From Actinospineispora acaciae DSM 45401 (lineage in GTDB: Bacteria > Actinomycetota > Actinomycetes > Mycobacteriales > Pseudonocardiaceae): a DNA stretch of 64,000 nt. The notes beneath the pieces were generated by a model. The model made no database searches and was not told the DNA's origin. It saw only the letters and a list, made by a program, of their open reading frames with translations. Shown here piece after piece: positions 8,272-17,413 of this stretch (its first letter is position 1; each line of letters starts with the position of its first letter). The stretch is from the NCBI RefSeq assembly GCF_000620785.1, contig NZ_JIAI01000001.1, positions 496,001 to 560,000 on the forward strand, read 5' to 3'. The position numbers and the translations under genes were made by a program.

Positions 8272-9236
8272 GCCCGGAACGCCAGGTCGATGCCCGGGCC
8301 GTCCCACTCGGTGACGTAGAGCCGCCCGAGCCCGGACGAGGTGATGTACGCGGTGTTCGAGTCGGCGCCGGCGAAGCAGATGTTCGTCACGAACGGGTCC
8401 GGCTCGGGCACCGGGACCTGCCGCTCCAGGGTGCCGTCCGGGGCGAGCACGCTCACCGCCCCGGTGACCAGCGTCGCCACGCAGACGTTGCCGGCGCCGT
8501 CCACCGCGAGCGAGTCGAGCGGCTGGTAGCCGGCGAACCCGTGCAGCAGCCCGGCGCCGCCCGGGCCGATCGGCCGCTCCGGCGGTTCCAGCCGCCCCGG
8601 GCCTGTCACGTCCCAGTACCAGACCCGCCCCGGCCCGGTCTCCGCGACATAGAGCCTGGTTCCGTCCGGGGAGAGCCCGACGCCGTTGGGCTGGGTGAGC
8701 GGGTGCACCACCTCGGTGATCGAGCCGCCGTCCGGGGTGGCGTAGTAGAGCGCGCCGGTGTCGACGTCGCGGCGGCGGGTCTTGCCGAGGTCGGTGAACC
8801 AGAATCCGCCGTCGGCGTCGAACACGATGTCGTTCGGGCCGCGCAGCCGGCGCCCGTCGCAGTGCGTGTACAGCTCGGTGGCGGCGCCGGCGTCCGGGCC
8901 GTCCAGCACGACCCGCTGGATGGAGCCGCCCCGGTAGTCGGCCGGCTGGTAGTGCGGGGTGTTGATGCCGTTCACGTCGGTGAACTCGAAGCCGCCGCTG
9001 TTGCACACGTAGGCCGCGCCGTCCGGCCCGATCGCCGCCCCGTTCGGACCGCCGCCCAGGTCCGCGACCACGTCCACCCGCCCGTCCGGCCACACCCGCG
9101 ACAGCGTGCCCCGGCCGATCTCCACCAGCAGCACGGTGCCGTCGCGCATCGCGATCGGCCCCTCCGGGAAGTTCAGCCCGCGCGCGATCTCGCGCAGCGG
9201 CGCGGTGGTCGACGGGGTCAGATCGGCGTTGATCAT
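8268..9236 (-). CDS. SMP-30/gluconolactonase/LRE family protein
   Basis: Six-bladed beta-propeller hydrolase of 322 residues, the family of metal-dependent lactonases (gluconolactonase, regucalcin, paraoxonase relatives). Family traits seen: N-terminal GLNFPEGPIAM with the metal-ligand Glu, then DLGGGPNGAAIGPDGAAYVCNSGG, RLRGPNDIVFDADGGFWFTDLG (Asn/Asp metal ligands, about residues 130-150), QPNGVGLSPDGTRLYVAET and DSLAVDGAGNVCVATL. No signal peptide, so cytoplasmic. It is coupled to the acyl-CoA ligase gene by a 4-bp overlap, suggesting that the hydrolysed lactone is handed straight to CoA activation. The exact lactone is unknown. Confidence 0.88.
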   Translation of the reverse strand: MINADLTPSTTAPLREIARGLNFPEGPIAMRDGTVLLVEIGRGTLSRVWPDGRVDVVADLGGGPNGAAIGPDGAAYVCNSGGFEFTDVNGINTPHYQPADYRGGSIQRVVLDGPDAGAATELYTHCDGRRLRGPNDIVFDADGGFWFTDLGKTRRRDVDTGALYYATPDGGSITEVVHPLTQPNGVGLSPDGTRLYVAETGPGRVWYWDVTGPGRLEPPERPIGPGGAGLLHGFAGYQPLDSLAVDGAGNVCVATLVTGAVSVLAPDGTLERQVPVPEPDPFVTNICFAGADSNTAYITSSGLGRLYVTEWDGPGIDLAFRA

Positions 9237-9258
9237 GAGTTCGGCCTTTCGTCGACTC

Positions 9259-9891
9259 TCAGTCGGTGGATGCGGCCACCATGTCCAGGGCCAGGTGTTG
9301 GTAGCGGCGCACCATCTCCTCCGGGCTCGCCGGCCCGGACGGGGAGAACCAGCTGGCCACGCCCGTGCACATCACCACGATCGCCCGCGCCGCCTCCAGC
9401 GGGAGCGCGGTGTGGAACGCCCCGCGCTCCACCCCGTCCACCACCACGTGGTCGAACAGCCGCTGCTGGGCCACCCGCTTGGCGACGTGCCGGGTGCGCA
9501 CCGGCTCCTCGAGGGCGCGCAGCTCGCTGGTGCCCAGCAGGGTCCCGCGCTGGTCCTCCAGGTGGAACAGGATGTGCACCTCGACGAGCGCGCGCAGCCG
9601 GTCACACGGGTCGTCGCCGGCGGCGGCCAGCGCGGCCTGGGTGCGCGCGAGCAGGGCCTCGATGCCCCGTTCCATGATCGTTGCGAGCACCTCCTGCTTG
9701 GAGGCGAAGTGGTGGTACAGGGCGGCGGGGCTGAGGCCGGCCCTGACCGCGATGTCGCGCACCGAGGTGCCGTGGTAGCCGTGCTCGGCCATCACCGCGA
9801 TGGTCGCTTCGATGATGACGGCGTCGCCGGGCGGGCCGTCCGCCGCGCGGCCGCGCGGGCGAGCCCGCTCGGGGTCGGTCACGTTGATCAC
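9259..9891 (-). CDS. TetR family transcriptional regulator (inside operon)
   Basis: TetR repressor of 210 residues. The GTG at 9891 overlaps the TGA of the preceding dehydrogenase gene (GTGA); a second GTG at 9882 is also possible. The HTH (AEHGYHGTSVRDIAVRAGLSPAALYHHFASKQEVL, about residues 30-65) strongly resembles that of the TetR at 3130, as does the C-terminal MCTGVASWFSPSGPASPEEMVRRYQHLALDMV, so the two are paralogues. Being second in the operon whose promoter region carries AACGATCGTT at 11173-11182, it most likely autoregulates the whole operon in response to an acyl-CoA or lactone. Confidence 0.87.
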   Translation of the reverse strand: MINVTDPERARPRGRAADGPPGDAVIIEATIAVMAEHGYHGTSVRDIAVRAGLSPAALYHHFASKQEVLATIMERGIEALLARTQAALAAAGDDPCDRLRALVEVHILFHLEDQRGTLLGTSELRALEEPVRTRHVAKRVAQQRLFDHVVVDGVERGAFHTALPLEAARAIVVMCTGVASWFSPSGPASPEEMVRRYQHLALDMVAASTD

Positions 9892-11159
9892 GATGGGCTC
9901 CCGGTCTTCGTCTTCGCGGGTCCGGCGAACCCGAACAGGTATCCGGCCACCCTGCGCATCTGGACCTCCTCGGAACCTTCGGTGATCCGGTATCGGCGGT
10001 GGTGGCGGTAGATGTGCTCGAACGGCGTGTGCCGGGTGTAGCCCAGGCCGCCGTGCACCTGCATCGCCCGGTCGGCCGCGTCGCACACCAGCCGGTTCGC
10101 CCGGTAGTTGCACATCGAGACCTTGTCGCTGATCCGCATGTGTGGCACCCGGTCCAGCTCCCATGCCGTCTTGCGCACCAACCCGCGCACCAGCTCCGCC
10201 TCCGTGTGCAGCTCGACCAGCGGCCACTGGATGGCCTGGCGGGTGGCCAGCGGCTGCCCGAACGTGACGCGCTCGCGGGCATAGGCGACGCTGCGGTCGA
10301 TACAGTACTGTGCCGCCCCCACCCCGGAAGCGGCCTGCCTGATCCGGTTCTCGTGGACGAACGTCTGGGCCACCGCCAGCCCCCCGCCCACCTCGCCGAA
10401 CACCGACTCCCCCGGCACCCGCACCTCGCGCAGGGTGACCTCGGCGTGGTCGGTCGGCATGTTGAGCGTCCACCAGTGGAAGTCGACGGAGAACCCCGGG
10501 GTGTTGGTGGGGACGATGAACGCGGTGATGCCGCGCGCGTCGCCTGGGTCGCCGGAGGTGCGGGCGAAGATCACGTCGTGGGTGGCGGAGTGCATCCCCG
10601 AGTTGAAACGTTTCATGCCGGTGAGGAGCCAGTCGCCGCCGTCGGGGGTCGCGGTGGTCTCCATCCAGGTGGCGTCGCTGCCGTGGTCGGGCTCGGTGAG
10701 GCCGAACCCGATGCGCGCCCTGCGGGTGATCATCGGTTCCATCAGCTCGGCGCGTTGTGCCGGGCTGCCGAACTCCAGGAGCATGTGCACGAACGGGAAG
10801 TTGCCCACCACCGAGGACTCGTTCTGCAGGTCGTTGTGGAGTCCGAGCCCGCGATGCGCCAGGTGCTCGCGGATCACCGCCATGTCGACGTTCGAGCCGC
10901 CCGCGCCGCCGACCTCCTTGGGCAGTCCGTAGCGCAGCCAGCCGGCCCGGTCGGCGCGGCGGAACATCTCGCCGAGCAGCTCCTCCCACTCCCGCCGTGG
11001 CGTGCCGCCGGCCTCGAAGTCGGTGCGCGCCCATTCCCGCCGGTGGTCGAAGAACCGTTCGTTGTCATCCTGGCGCTGGAGCGGGACGATCTCGCGCTCG
11101 ATGAACTCGTCGAGGCCGGCGAGACGGCGGCGAAGCTCTTCGGGCAGCTCGAAGTCCAC
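9888..11159 (-). CDS. Acyl-CoA dehydrogenase family protein
   Basis: Dehydrogenase of 423 residues, first gene of the operon. It has a longer N-terminal region than a classical acyl-CoA dehydrogenase (MDFELPEELRRRLAGLDEFI plus about 60 extra residues), then LPKEVGGAGGSN, IGFGLTEPDHGSDATWMETTA (FAD/substrate site), MQVHGGLGYTRHTPFEHIYRHHR and, unlike the pair at 727-3053, a conserved RITEGSEEVQMRRVAGYLFG with the catalytic-position Glu. In ACAD10/11 and LVA-type pathways a dehydrogenase-fold enzyme removes phosphate from a 4-phosphoacyl-CoA. This one, co-transcribed with an APH-like kinase, is the candidate for such a step, but ordinary alpha,beta-dehydrogenation is equally compatible. Confidence 0.88.
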   Translation of the reverse strand: MDFELPEELRRRLAGLDEFIEREIVPLQRQDDNERFFDHRREWARTDFEAGGTPRREWEELLGEMFRRADRAGWLRYGLPKEVGGAGGSNVDMAVIREHLAHRGLGLHNDLQNESSVVGNFPFVHMLLEFGSPAQRAELMEPMITRRARIGFGLTEPDHGSDATWMETTATPDGGDWLLTGMKRFNSGMHSATHDVIFARTSGDPGDARGITAFIVPTNTPGFSVDFHWWTLNMPTDHAEVTLREVRVPGESVFGEVGGGLAVAQTFVHENRIRQAASGVGAAQYCIDRSVAYARERVTFGQPLATRQAIQWPLVELHTEAELVRGLVRKTAWELDRVPHMRISDKVSMCNYRANRLVCDAADRAMQVHGGLGYTRHTPFEHIYRHHRRYRITEGSEEVQMRRVAGYLFGFAGPAKTKTGSPS

Positions 11160-11169
11160 GGTGCCTCCC

Positions 11170-11185
11170 CTAAACGATCGTTCGG
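11170..11185. promoter_or_regulatory. Candidate TetR operator upstream of the lactone/acyl-CoA operon
   Basis: A perfect 10-bp palindrome AACGATCGTT (11173-11182) lies 10 bp upstream of the dehydrogenase start codon, with a further symmetrical C/G pair at the outer ends. The core resembles the CGAT/ATCG half-sites of the operator at 3060-3083, which fits the similarity of the two TetR proteins. Confidence 0.5.
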
Positions 11186-11314
11186 CAAGGATGGCACCGG
11201 TCTGGTCGCGGCGAAAGTTGGGAGCGCGGCGCTCGTTTCGTGGCGACCGTGCGGTTTCGTGACGTTGGGTAGCCGTCCTTGGGCGGTCGGGGGGTTCGGG
11301 TGGTATCTAAACAA

Positions 11315-11375
11315 GATCATCAGGTCACCAGGGTTGTTATAGCAGTAGAAAATCAACCGTGACGGCCTGATGATC
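11315..11375. repeat. AT-rich imperfect inverted repeat in a gene-poor stretch
   Basis: Arms GATCATCAGG (11315-11324) and CCTGATGATC (11366-11375) are perfect; inside them GGTTG (11332) pairs with CAACC (11354). The loop TTATAGCAGTAGAAAAT is markedly AT-rich against the surrounding GC-rich DNA. The whole 11160-11537 stretch contains no supported gene. Apart from the operator at 11173 this repeat is the only structure I see there. It could be a terminator-like hairpin or the end of a lost mobile element. Confidence 0.5.
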
Positions 11376-11537
11376 ACGAGTCGGCCGCATCCTAGGCGGC
11401 AGACACCACTACGCACGGTGACGGAACGCCGTGGCGGGCAGTCTAGGGGTGGCCAGAATGACGGGCGAACCCACTATCGGACCAGTCCCGCGGATGCTCA
11501 GGGCGCCAACCGGTCGCTCTCAGGCCCAGCAGGCTGA

Positions 11538-12083
11538 GGTGCGGTCGCGTACGAGGCTTGGCTGCTGACTCCCTATTGGCAGCGGCACACGGCTGCCGCT
11601 TTCGGTGTCGCTATCGCCCGGTTGCGGAACGCGGTGTCATCGGCGCGGGCGCAGCGCCGTCGGATACGTGTCAAGGAGGAGGTGGAGGACGAATCAGTGC
11701 GGAGGCGTGACTTCCTTACGATTGCCAGCATTACGGCTTGGCCGTTTACGAGCCTGGTCGAGTTTGCGAACGATCGCGGCCTCAAGATTGGCCATGATGA
11801 CGTGGCTCAGCTATCGCGAAGGACGGCCGCCTTCGCAGGCTGGACAACTATATGGCGGCTCCGACAGGTATCAGCTCTACCGCGAAGAGATGTCACGGAC
11901 GACGGAGATCCTCACTACCTGGAAAGCCTGACGGCAGCCGAAGAAGCGCACGACCCGGTCCTGGCCGGGAACGCGCTCTCGTCTCTTTCCTACCAGATGC
12001 CGGCGAACACGCGGATGGGTGCGGACGCGGCCAGCGTCCCGGAGGTGGCTGATCTCCGGGAAAGGATCTCATCCCAATCCTAG
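11538..12083 (+). pseudogene. Decayed actinobacterial regulator with TPR-like C-terminus
   Basis: The reading frame opened after a TGA at 11535 runs AYEAWLLTPYWQRHTAAAFG, then EEVEDESVRRRDFLTIASI, a stretch resembling the linker of actinobacterial XRE-type regulators that carry C-terminal TPR repeats. Near 11835 the similarity shifts by one frame (LYGGSDRYQLYREEMSRTTE, 11835-11915). It then jumps back to the first frame at HYLESLTAAEEAHDPVLAGNALSSLSYQM (about 11920-12000), with the expected intervening TPR residues missing. N-terminal HTH, frame continuity and C-terminal repeats are all lost, so I call it a relic. It ends over the stop of cutA (4-bp overlap). Confidence 0.55.
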
Positions 12084-12409
12084 CTCGTAGCAGGTTGAGT
12101 GCTTGCATCGAGCCACCGCAGGTAGGGTGCCGCTCCGGCGACCAGAGCTGTCGCGCTCACTTCGGGGTTGTCCCACACGTGTTCGGCTATCAGGTGCCTC
12201 TCCAACTCCTCGTACCGAGCAGTTGACGTCTTGAGCAGTACCTGCCATTCCTCGCCCTCGCCCTGCTCGCCGAGGTGCCAGAAGAATGACGTCACCGGAC
12301 CGAAGACCTGGGCCGACGCGGCCAGGCGAAGCTTGACCGCCGAGCCGGCCAGCCGGGACGCGGTCTCACGATCAGGCGCGACTGTGGACACCAGCAGGAA
12401 GTCAGCCAT
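12080..12409 (-). CDS. cutA: Divalent cation tolerance protein CutA
   Basis: Small cytoplasmic protein of 109 residues with the ferredoxin-like CutA fold, normally a homotrimer linked to copper and divalent metal tolerance. Matching features are the N-terminal strand FLLVSTVAPDRETASRLAGSAV, the LAASAQVFGPVTSFFWHLG segment, EEWQVLLKTSTARYEELERHLIAEH and the C-terminal NPEVSATALVAGAAPYLRWL (the conserved PEI/Y..W region). The length is the family norm. It is separated by 44 bp from the binding-protein gene downstream on the same strand and is probably its own unit; its true biochemical role is debated in the family. Confidence 0.88.
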   Translation of the reverse strand: MADFLLVSTVAPDRETASRLAGSAVKLRLAASAQVFGPVTSFFWHLGEQGEGEEWQVLLKTSTARYEELERHLIAEHVWDNPEVSATALVAGAAPYLRWLDASTQPATS

Positions 12410-12453
12410 ACGCGAAGACTAGGCGGGGGCTCCCCTAACCACGCCCAGACTCG

Positions 12454-13761
12454 CTACTCAGCCGGTTTCTGGTCCGGGACGCCGTTGGGGGGTGGGGCGG
12501 TGGGTTGTTGGGCGAGGTCGGTGATGGGTGCGGCGCCGTTGTCGGTCACCCTGACCGGGGTGATCGGGTCGGCGGCGGTGCCTCGGATCCTGGTCACCAT
12601 CGTCCCGCTCATGCCGGCGTGGGAGTCCGGGGTGAACCGGTACGGCGCCAACGCCGGGCCGCGCAGCCCGGTTCCGATCTTCTCCAGCGCGGCGACCAGG
12701 CCTTTCCGGGTCGGGTTCGGCCCGGCCGCGAGCAGCACCTGCACGAACGAGTAGGCCTGCGCCATGCCGTAGATCTTGAACGAGCTCAGCTCGCCGCCGC
12801 TGCCGTGCGCCGCCCAGACCTTGCGCCAGAGCTGGACCCACGGGCTGTTCGCGTCGTACGGGGCGTGCAGGTACTGCGTCGTCAGCACGCCGTCGAGCAT
12901 GGTCGAACCGCTCACCTGGCCCTGCGACAACCGCGCCAGCAGCCCTCCGACCAGCGGCGGGTCCGAGCCGATGCTGCTGTACGCCCACTTCGGCTTGTAG
13001 TTCAGCCGCAGCGCCGCGAGCTGGCTCAGCGCGGTGTAGGACGGCACGTTGAAACCGATCACGAAGTCCGCGCCGGCGGCCTGCAGCTCGGCGACCTGCG
13101 GGGCGATGTCGGTGTTGCCGGGGGTGTAGCGCACGGCGGAGACGATCTGGCGGTCCAGGTAGCGGCGGGCGCCGGCCTCGGCGTCGCGGCCGAGGTCGTC
13201 GTTCTGCAGGAACAGGCCGACCTTCGCGGTCGGGAAGGTCTGCGCCACGTACTGGGAGAGGATCTTCGCCTCGACCTCGTAGTCGGGCTGCCAGCCGAAG
13301 GTCATCGGGTTGCGCTTGGGCTGGTTCCACAGCAGCGAACCGGACGAGACGAACACGTCGGGGACGCCCTCGCCGTTGAGGAAGTCGAGCACCGCGCCGT
13401 GGGTCGGCGTCCCGAGGCCTCCGAGCATCGCGAACACCTGGTCCTTGAGCACCAGCTCGTTGACCACCTGGGTGGTGTTCGTCGGGATGTAGCCGTCGTC
13501 CTTGTAGATGTAGTCGATCTTGCGTCCGTTCACCCCGCCGGCGGCGTTGACGAAGTCGAAGTAGGCCTTGGCCCCGACCGGGATCTCGCTGTAGCCGGGC
13601 GCGGCCACCCCGGTCAGCGGGTAGTGCGCGCCGATCTTGACGGCGGTGGGGGTCACGCCGACGTCCGAGGATGCACCGCCGCCGCCGGAGGGCCGGCCGC
13701 CCGCGCCGCAGCCGGCCAGCAGCAGGGCCGCCACCACGGCGACCACGAGACGTCTGGTCAT
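12454..13761 (-). CDS. Branched-chain amino acid-type ABC transporter substrate-binding lipoprotein
   Basis: Periplasmic-binding-fold protein of 435 residues, exported and lipid-anchored: the N-terminus has RR, a hydrophobic run and the lipobox LLLAGCGAG (Cys about 18). The Peripla_BP_6 signature is clear: IGAHYPLTGVAAPGYSEIPVGAKAYFDFVNAAGGVNGRKIDYIYKDDGYIP near the N-terminus and NDDLGRDAEAGARRYL later. The ATG at 13761 overlaps the livM stop (ATGA). It is the last gene of the five-gene transporter operon. Family members bind branched-chain amino acids, amides, urea or aromatic acids, so the ligand cannot be assigned. Confidence 0.92.
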   Translation of the reverse strand: MTRRLVVAVVAALLLAGCGAGGRPSGGGGASSDVGVTPTAVKIGAHYPLTGVAAPGYSEIPVGAKAYFDFVNAAGGVNGRKIDYIYKDDGYIPTNTTQVVNELVLKDQVFAMLGGLGTPTHGAVLDFLNGEGVPDVFVSSGSLLWNQPKRNPMTFGWQPDYEVEAKILSQYVAQTFPTAKVGLFLQNDDLGRDAEAGARRYLDRQIVSAVRYTPGNTDIAPQVAELQAAGADFVIGFNVPSYTALSQLAALRLNYKPKWAYSSIGSDPPLVGGLLARLSQGQVSGSTMLDGVLTTQYLHAPYDANSPWVQLWRKVWAAHGSGGELSSFKIYGMAQAYSFVQVLLAAGPNPTRKGLVAALEKIGTGLRGPALAPYRFTPDSHAGMSGTMVTRIRGTAADPITPVRVTDNGAAPITDLAQQPTAPPPNGVPDQKPAE

Positions 13762-14849
13762 CGCGTCTTCCTCCTGCCTGTGAAGCGGCGGACGTATCCC
13801 ATGGCTCCCCGCGGGGCCAGCAGCATCACGGTGATCAACACAGCGCCGTACGCGAACGGGGCGAGCTGCGCGGCCTGCACGTCGGACAGGCCGGCGCCGG
13901 TGCCCAGGTTGGTGACCAGCGGCGGCAGGAACACCAGCAGCGCGCTGCCGAGCACCGCCCCGGTCAGGCTGCCCAGCCCGCCGACCACCACGGCGGTGAG
14001 CAGGGACAGCGACAGCACGATGGTGAAACCGCTGGGCGCTGCCAGCCGCACCACCATGGCCAGCACCGCACCGGCCAGGCCCGCGCACACCGCGCTGATC
14101 ACGAACGCGAGCACCCGCACCGGCCCGAGCCGGATGCCGGCCAGCTCGGCCGCCGCCTCGTGGTCGCGGGCCGCGCGCCACACCCGGCCGAACCGCCCGG
14201 CGGCCAGGTTGGCCAGCAGCACCAGCACCACGATCAGGGTGAGCGCGCCGACGTAGGCCAGCCACTTCGCCGAGGACGTGTCGTTCGCGGACAGGAAGTA
14301 GATCGCGTCGGAGAACCACTCCGGAGCCCGAGGCGCGTCGATCCGCATGCCCTGCTCGCCGCCGAGCACACCGTCGAAGTAGATCGCCAGCCCGGGCAGC
14401 GCGACGGCCAGCGCCAGGGTCGCGCCCGCCAGGTACGGCCCGTGCAACCGGGCCGCCGCCGCGCCCACCACCAGCCCGACCACCCCGGCCGACGCCGCCG
14501 AGGCCAGCATGGCCAGCGGAAACGGCGCCCCGACGGCCAGCAGCAGGCCGGTCGTGTAGCCGCCGACGGCCATCAGCGCGCCGTGGCCCAGCGAGATCTG
14601 GCCGTTCAGGCCGGTCAGCACGGTGAGCCCGGCGGCGGCGATCGCGTAGTAGGCCAGGGTGGCGAACTGCGAGTTCTGGTACGGGCCGGTCAGCTCCAGC
14701 ACCAGCACCGTCGCGATGAGGCCGGCCAGCGCGAGCATCAGGTGCCTGGCCAGGGTGCCCGCCGGCAGCCGGGGCCGCCGGCGGCGACGGCCGGACGACG
14801 ACACACCCGCCTCCTCAGGGGCGGCCCGCGCGGTGCCGGTGGCCGTCAT
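13758..14849 (-). CDS. livM: Branched-chain amino acid-type ABC transporter permease LivM
   Basis: Integral membrane permease of 363 residues with about ten hydrophobic segments beginning near residue 33 (LALAGLIATVLVLELTG). The LivM/LivH hallmark GLNGQISLGHGALMAVGGYTTGLLLA lies at about residues 79-104, and the coupling region GRVWRAARDHEAAAELAGI at about 218-236, followed by VRVLAFVISAVCAGLAGAV. A basic arginine-rich stretch after residue 14 is cytoplasmic. The ATG overlaps the livH stop by one base, and its own stop overlaps the binding-protein start, so the operon is translationally coupled throughout. Confidence 0.92.
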   Translation of the reverse strand: MTATGTARAAPEEAGVSSSGRRRRRPRLPAGTLARHLMLALAGLIATVLVLELTGPYQNSQFATLAYYAIAAAGLTVLTGLNGQISLGHGALMAVGGYTTGLLLAVGAPFPLAMLASAASAGVVGLVVGAAAARLHGPYLAGATLALAVALPGLAIYFDGVLGGEQGMRIDAPRAPEWFSDAIYFLSANDTSSAKWLAYVGALTLIVVLVLLANLAAGRFGRVWRAARDHEAAAELAGIRLGPVRVLAFVISAVCAGLAGAVLAMVVRLAAPSGFTIVLSLSLLTAVVVGGLGSLTGAVLGSALLVFLPPLVTNLGTGAGLSDVQAAQLAPFAYGAVLITVMLLAPRGAMGYVRRFTGRRKTR

Positions 14850-15727
14850 CAGACCCTCCTCGCCTCGGCCGTCCCGAACAGCCCGCGCGGCCTGACCAGC
14901 AGCACCGCGACCAGGATGCCCAGCGCGGCCAGCGCCACCAGCTCGGCGCCGAGGTAGCCGCTGACGTAGGACAGCGCCAGCCCGATGGCCATCCCGCCCA
15001 CCACCGCGCCGGCCGGGCTGTCCAGCCCGCCGAGCACCGCCGCGACGAAGCCGTAGACGATCAGGCTGTCCAGAAACGCCGGATAGACCAGGTTGCCGCC
15101 CGCGATGAGCAGCCCGGACAGCGAGCCGACCAGCGCCGCCAGCGCCCAGCCGAGGGTGAGCATCCGGCCCACCGGGATCCCCAGCAGCCGGGAGACCTCC
15201 GCGTTGAACGCCGACGCCCGCATCCGCAGCCCGACGTCGGTGAACCGGAACAGCGCCACCAGACCGGCCAGCACCAGCAGCACCGCGCCGATCACGAACA
15301 GGCTGTTCGGCGTGATCGCCAGGTTCAGTCCGCCCGCGGTGAAGCCGGCCAGCCCGAACGGCGCCGGGAACGAGCGGAACTCCGCGCCGAACAGGATCGC
15401 GGCCAGCGCCTGCAGCGAGATGAAGATGCCCAGCGTGACGATCACCGCTGTCAGCTCCGGCCCGCCCTCCACCGGCCGGACCAACACCCGCTCCAGCACC
15501 GCGCCGAGGACCATGCCGGCGCCCAGCGCCACCGCCAGGCCCAGCCAGTACGAATGGCCGGCGTCCACCACCGTCAACGCCAGGTACGTGGTGAACATGG
15601 CCATCGAGCCCTGCGCGAAGTTGACCACCCGCGTCGAGCGGAAGATCAGCACCAGGGCCAGCGCGAACGCCGCGTACACCGCGCCCTGGCTGATGCCGCT
15701 CAGGGTCAGGTTGAGGAACTGCTGCAC
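14849..15727 (-). CDS. livH: Branched-chain amino acid-type ABC transporter permease LivH
   Basis: Membrane permease of 292 residues from the GTG at 15727 (QQFLNLTLSGISQGAVYAAFALALVLIF). A longer in-frame start at 15784 would run into livF and adds a non-family N-terminus. Hallmarks: FRSTRVVNFAQGSMAMFTTYLALTV (about residues 30-55), the cytoplasmic EAA-like loop GLRMRASAFNAEVSRLLGIPVGRM (about 171-194) and VAAVLGGLDSPAGAVVGG. Partner of LivM in the heterodimeric channel; energy comes from LivF and LivG encoded immediately upstream. Confidence 0.9.
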   Translation of the reverse strand: MQQFLNLTLSGISQGAVYAAFALALVLIFRSTRVVNFAQGSMAMFTTYLALTVVDAGHSYWLGLAVALGAGMVLGAVLERVLVRPVEGGPELTAVIVTLGIFISLQALAAILFGAEFRSFPAPFGLAGFTAGGLNLAITPNSLFVIGAVLLVLAGLVALFRFTDVGLRMRASAFNAEVSRLLGIPVGRMLTLGWALAALVGSLSGLLIAGGNLVYPAFLDSLIVYGFVAAVLGGLDSPAGAVVGGMAIGLALSYVSGYLGAELVALAALGILVAVLLVRPRGLFGTAEARRV

Positions 15728-15749
15728 GTCTGCACCTCCGGTCGCGGCA

Positions 15750-16461
<712 letters not shown>

Positions 16462-16469
<8 letters not shown>

Positions 16470-17250
16470 GCTCGGCCTCCTCGCCGAGGTAGGCGTCCGC
16501 GACCGCCGGGTTGTCGCGGATGTCGGCCGGCTCGCCGCTGGCCACCACCCGCCCGAAGTCCAGCACGGTGATCCGGTCGCAGACGTCCATGACCAGGTCC
16601 ATGTGGTGCTCGACCAGCACGATCGACATCCGCCCGGTGAGCCGGCGGATCAGCTCGCCCAGCTCGGTCATCTCGTCGGCGCCCAGCCCGCTGGCCGGCT
16701 CGTCGAGCAGCAGCAGCTCCGGCTCGGCCGCCAGCGCCCTGGCCAGCGCCACCCGCTTGCGCACCGGGTAGGGCAGGCTCGCGGGCGGCCGGTCGGCCAC
16801 CTCGTCGACGCCCAGCTCGGCCAGCGCCGCCCGCGCCCGCTCGGCCAGCGCCCGCTGGTCGGCGTCCGCGCGCGGCAGCCCGAACAGCGCCGACACGAAC
16901 CCGGTGCGGCGGTGCCGATCGGCGCCGACCATGACGTTCTCCGCCACGGTCAGCCCGGCGAACAGACCGACGCCCTGCAGGGTCCTGGCGATGCCCACCC
17001 CGGCCAGATGGTGCGGCCGCAGCCGGCGCAGCGGGGCCCCGCGCCAGCTCAGCTCGCCGGCGTCCGGGCGCTGGAAGCCGCAGCAGACGTTGAGCAGGGT
17101 GGTCTTGCCGGCGCCGTTCGGGCCGATCACGCCGTGCACCTCGCCCGGCCGGACTTCCAGCGACACCCGGTCCAGCGCGACCAACCCGCCGAACCGCACG
17201 CTCACCTCGGACGCGGCGAACCCGGCCGGTGCGAGCGAGGGTGCGGTCAC
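16462..17250 (-). CDS. livG: Branched-chain amino acid-type ABC transporter ATPase LivG
   Basis: ATP-binding subunit of 262 residues; I start it at the GTG at 17250 because upstream in-frame codons code for low-quality, arginine-rich sequence. Walker A GPNGAGKTT (about 38-46), Walker B LLLLDEPASGLG and the LivG-specific IARTLQGVGLFAGLTVAENVMVG are present. The ABC signature reads LPYPVRKRVALARAL instead of the usual LSGGQ-like or LPYG form, a deviation worth noting although LivG proteins are often loose here. First gene of the liv operon, divergent from the PucR gene at 17414. Confidence 0.9.
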
Positions 17251-17347
17251 GGGCGGCCTCCGGCAACGTCGGTGTCGCCCCCGGAGACGGCGTCGTCCCC
17301 GGGCTGGCTCGGTCAAGGCTGGGCGCCCATAAGCATTGGTGCCATCA

Positions 17348-17364
17348 CCCATTCGTGAAATGGG
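17348..17364. promoter_or_regulatory. Candidate operator between livG and the PucR gene
   Basis: CCCATT (17348-17353) and AATGGG (17359-17364) form a 6-bp inverted repeat with a 5-bp spacer in the middle of the 163-bp divergent intergenic region, next to CACAAAATGTG (a second small symmetry). Position fits a site shared by the liv operon and the PucR regulator. Confidence 0.4.
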
Positions 17365-17413
17365 CGGCGAGCACAAAATGTGACCTCGCGCACTGAGCTG
17401 CGCGCCCGGTGAG

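Noticed and set aside
6562..9093. An 843-codon minus-strand frame starting inside the SMP-30 gene
   Set aside because: The first part is an out-of-frame, Arg/Gly-rich reading of the lactonase gene; the true ligase starts at the GTG at 8271.
12410..12453. GGGGGCTCCCC as a terminator between cutA and the solute-binding protein gene
   Set aside because: The stem is only four base pairs and has no U-tract; too weak to call.
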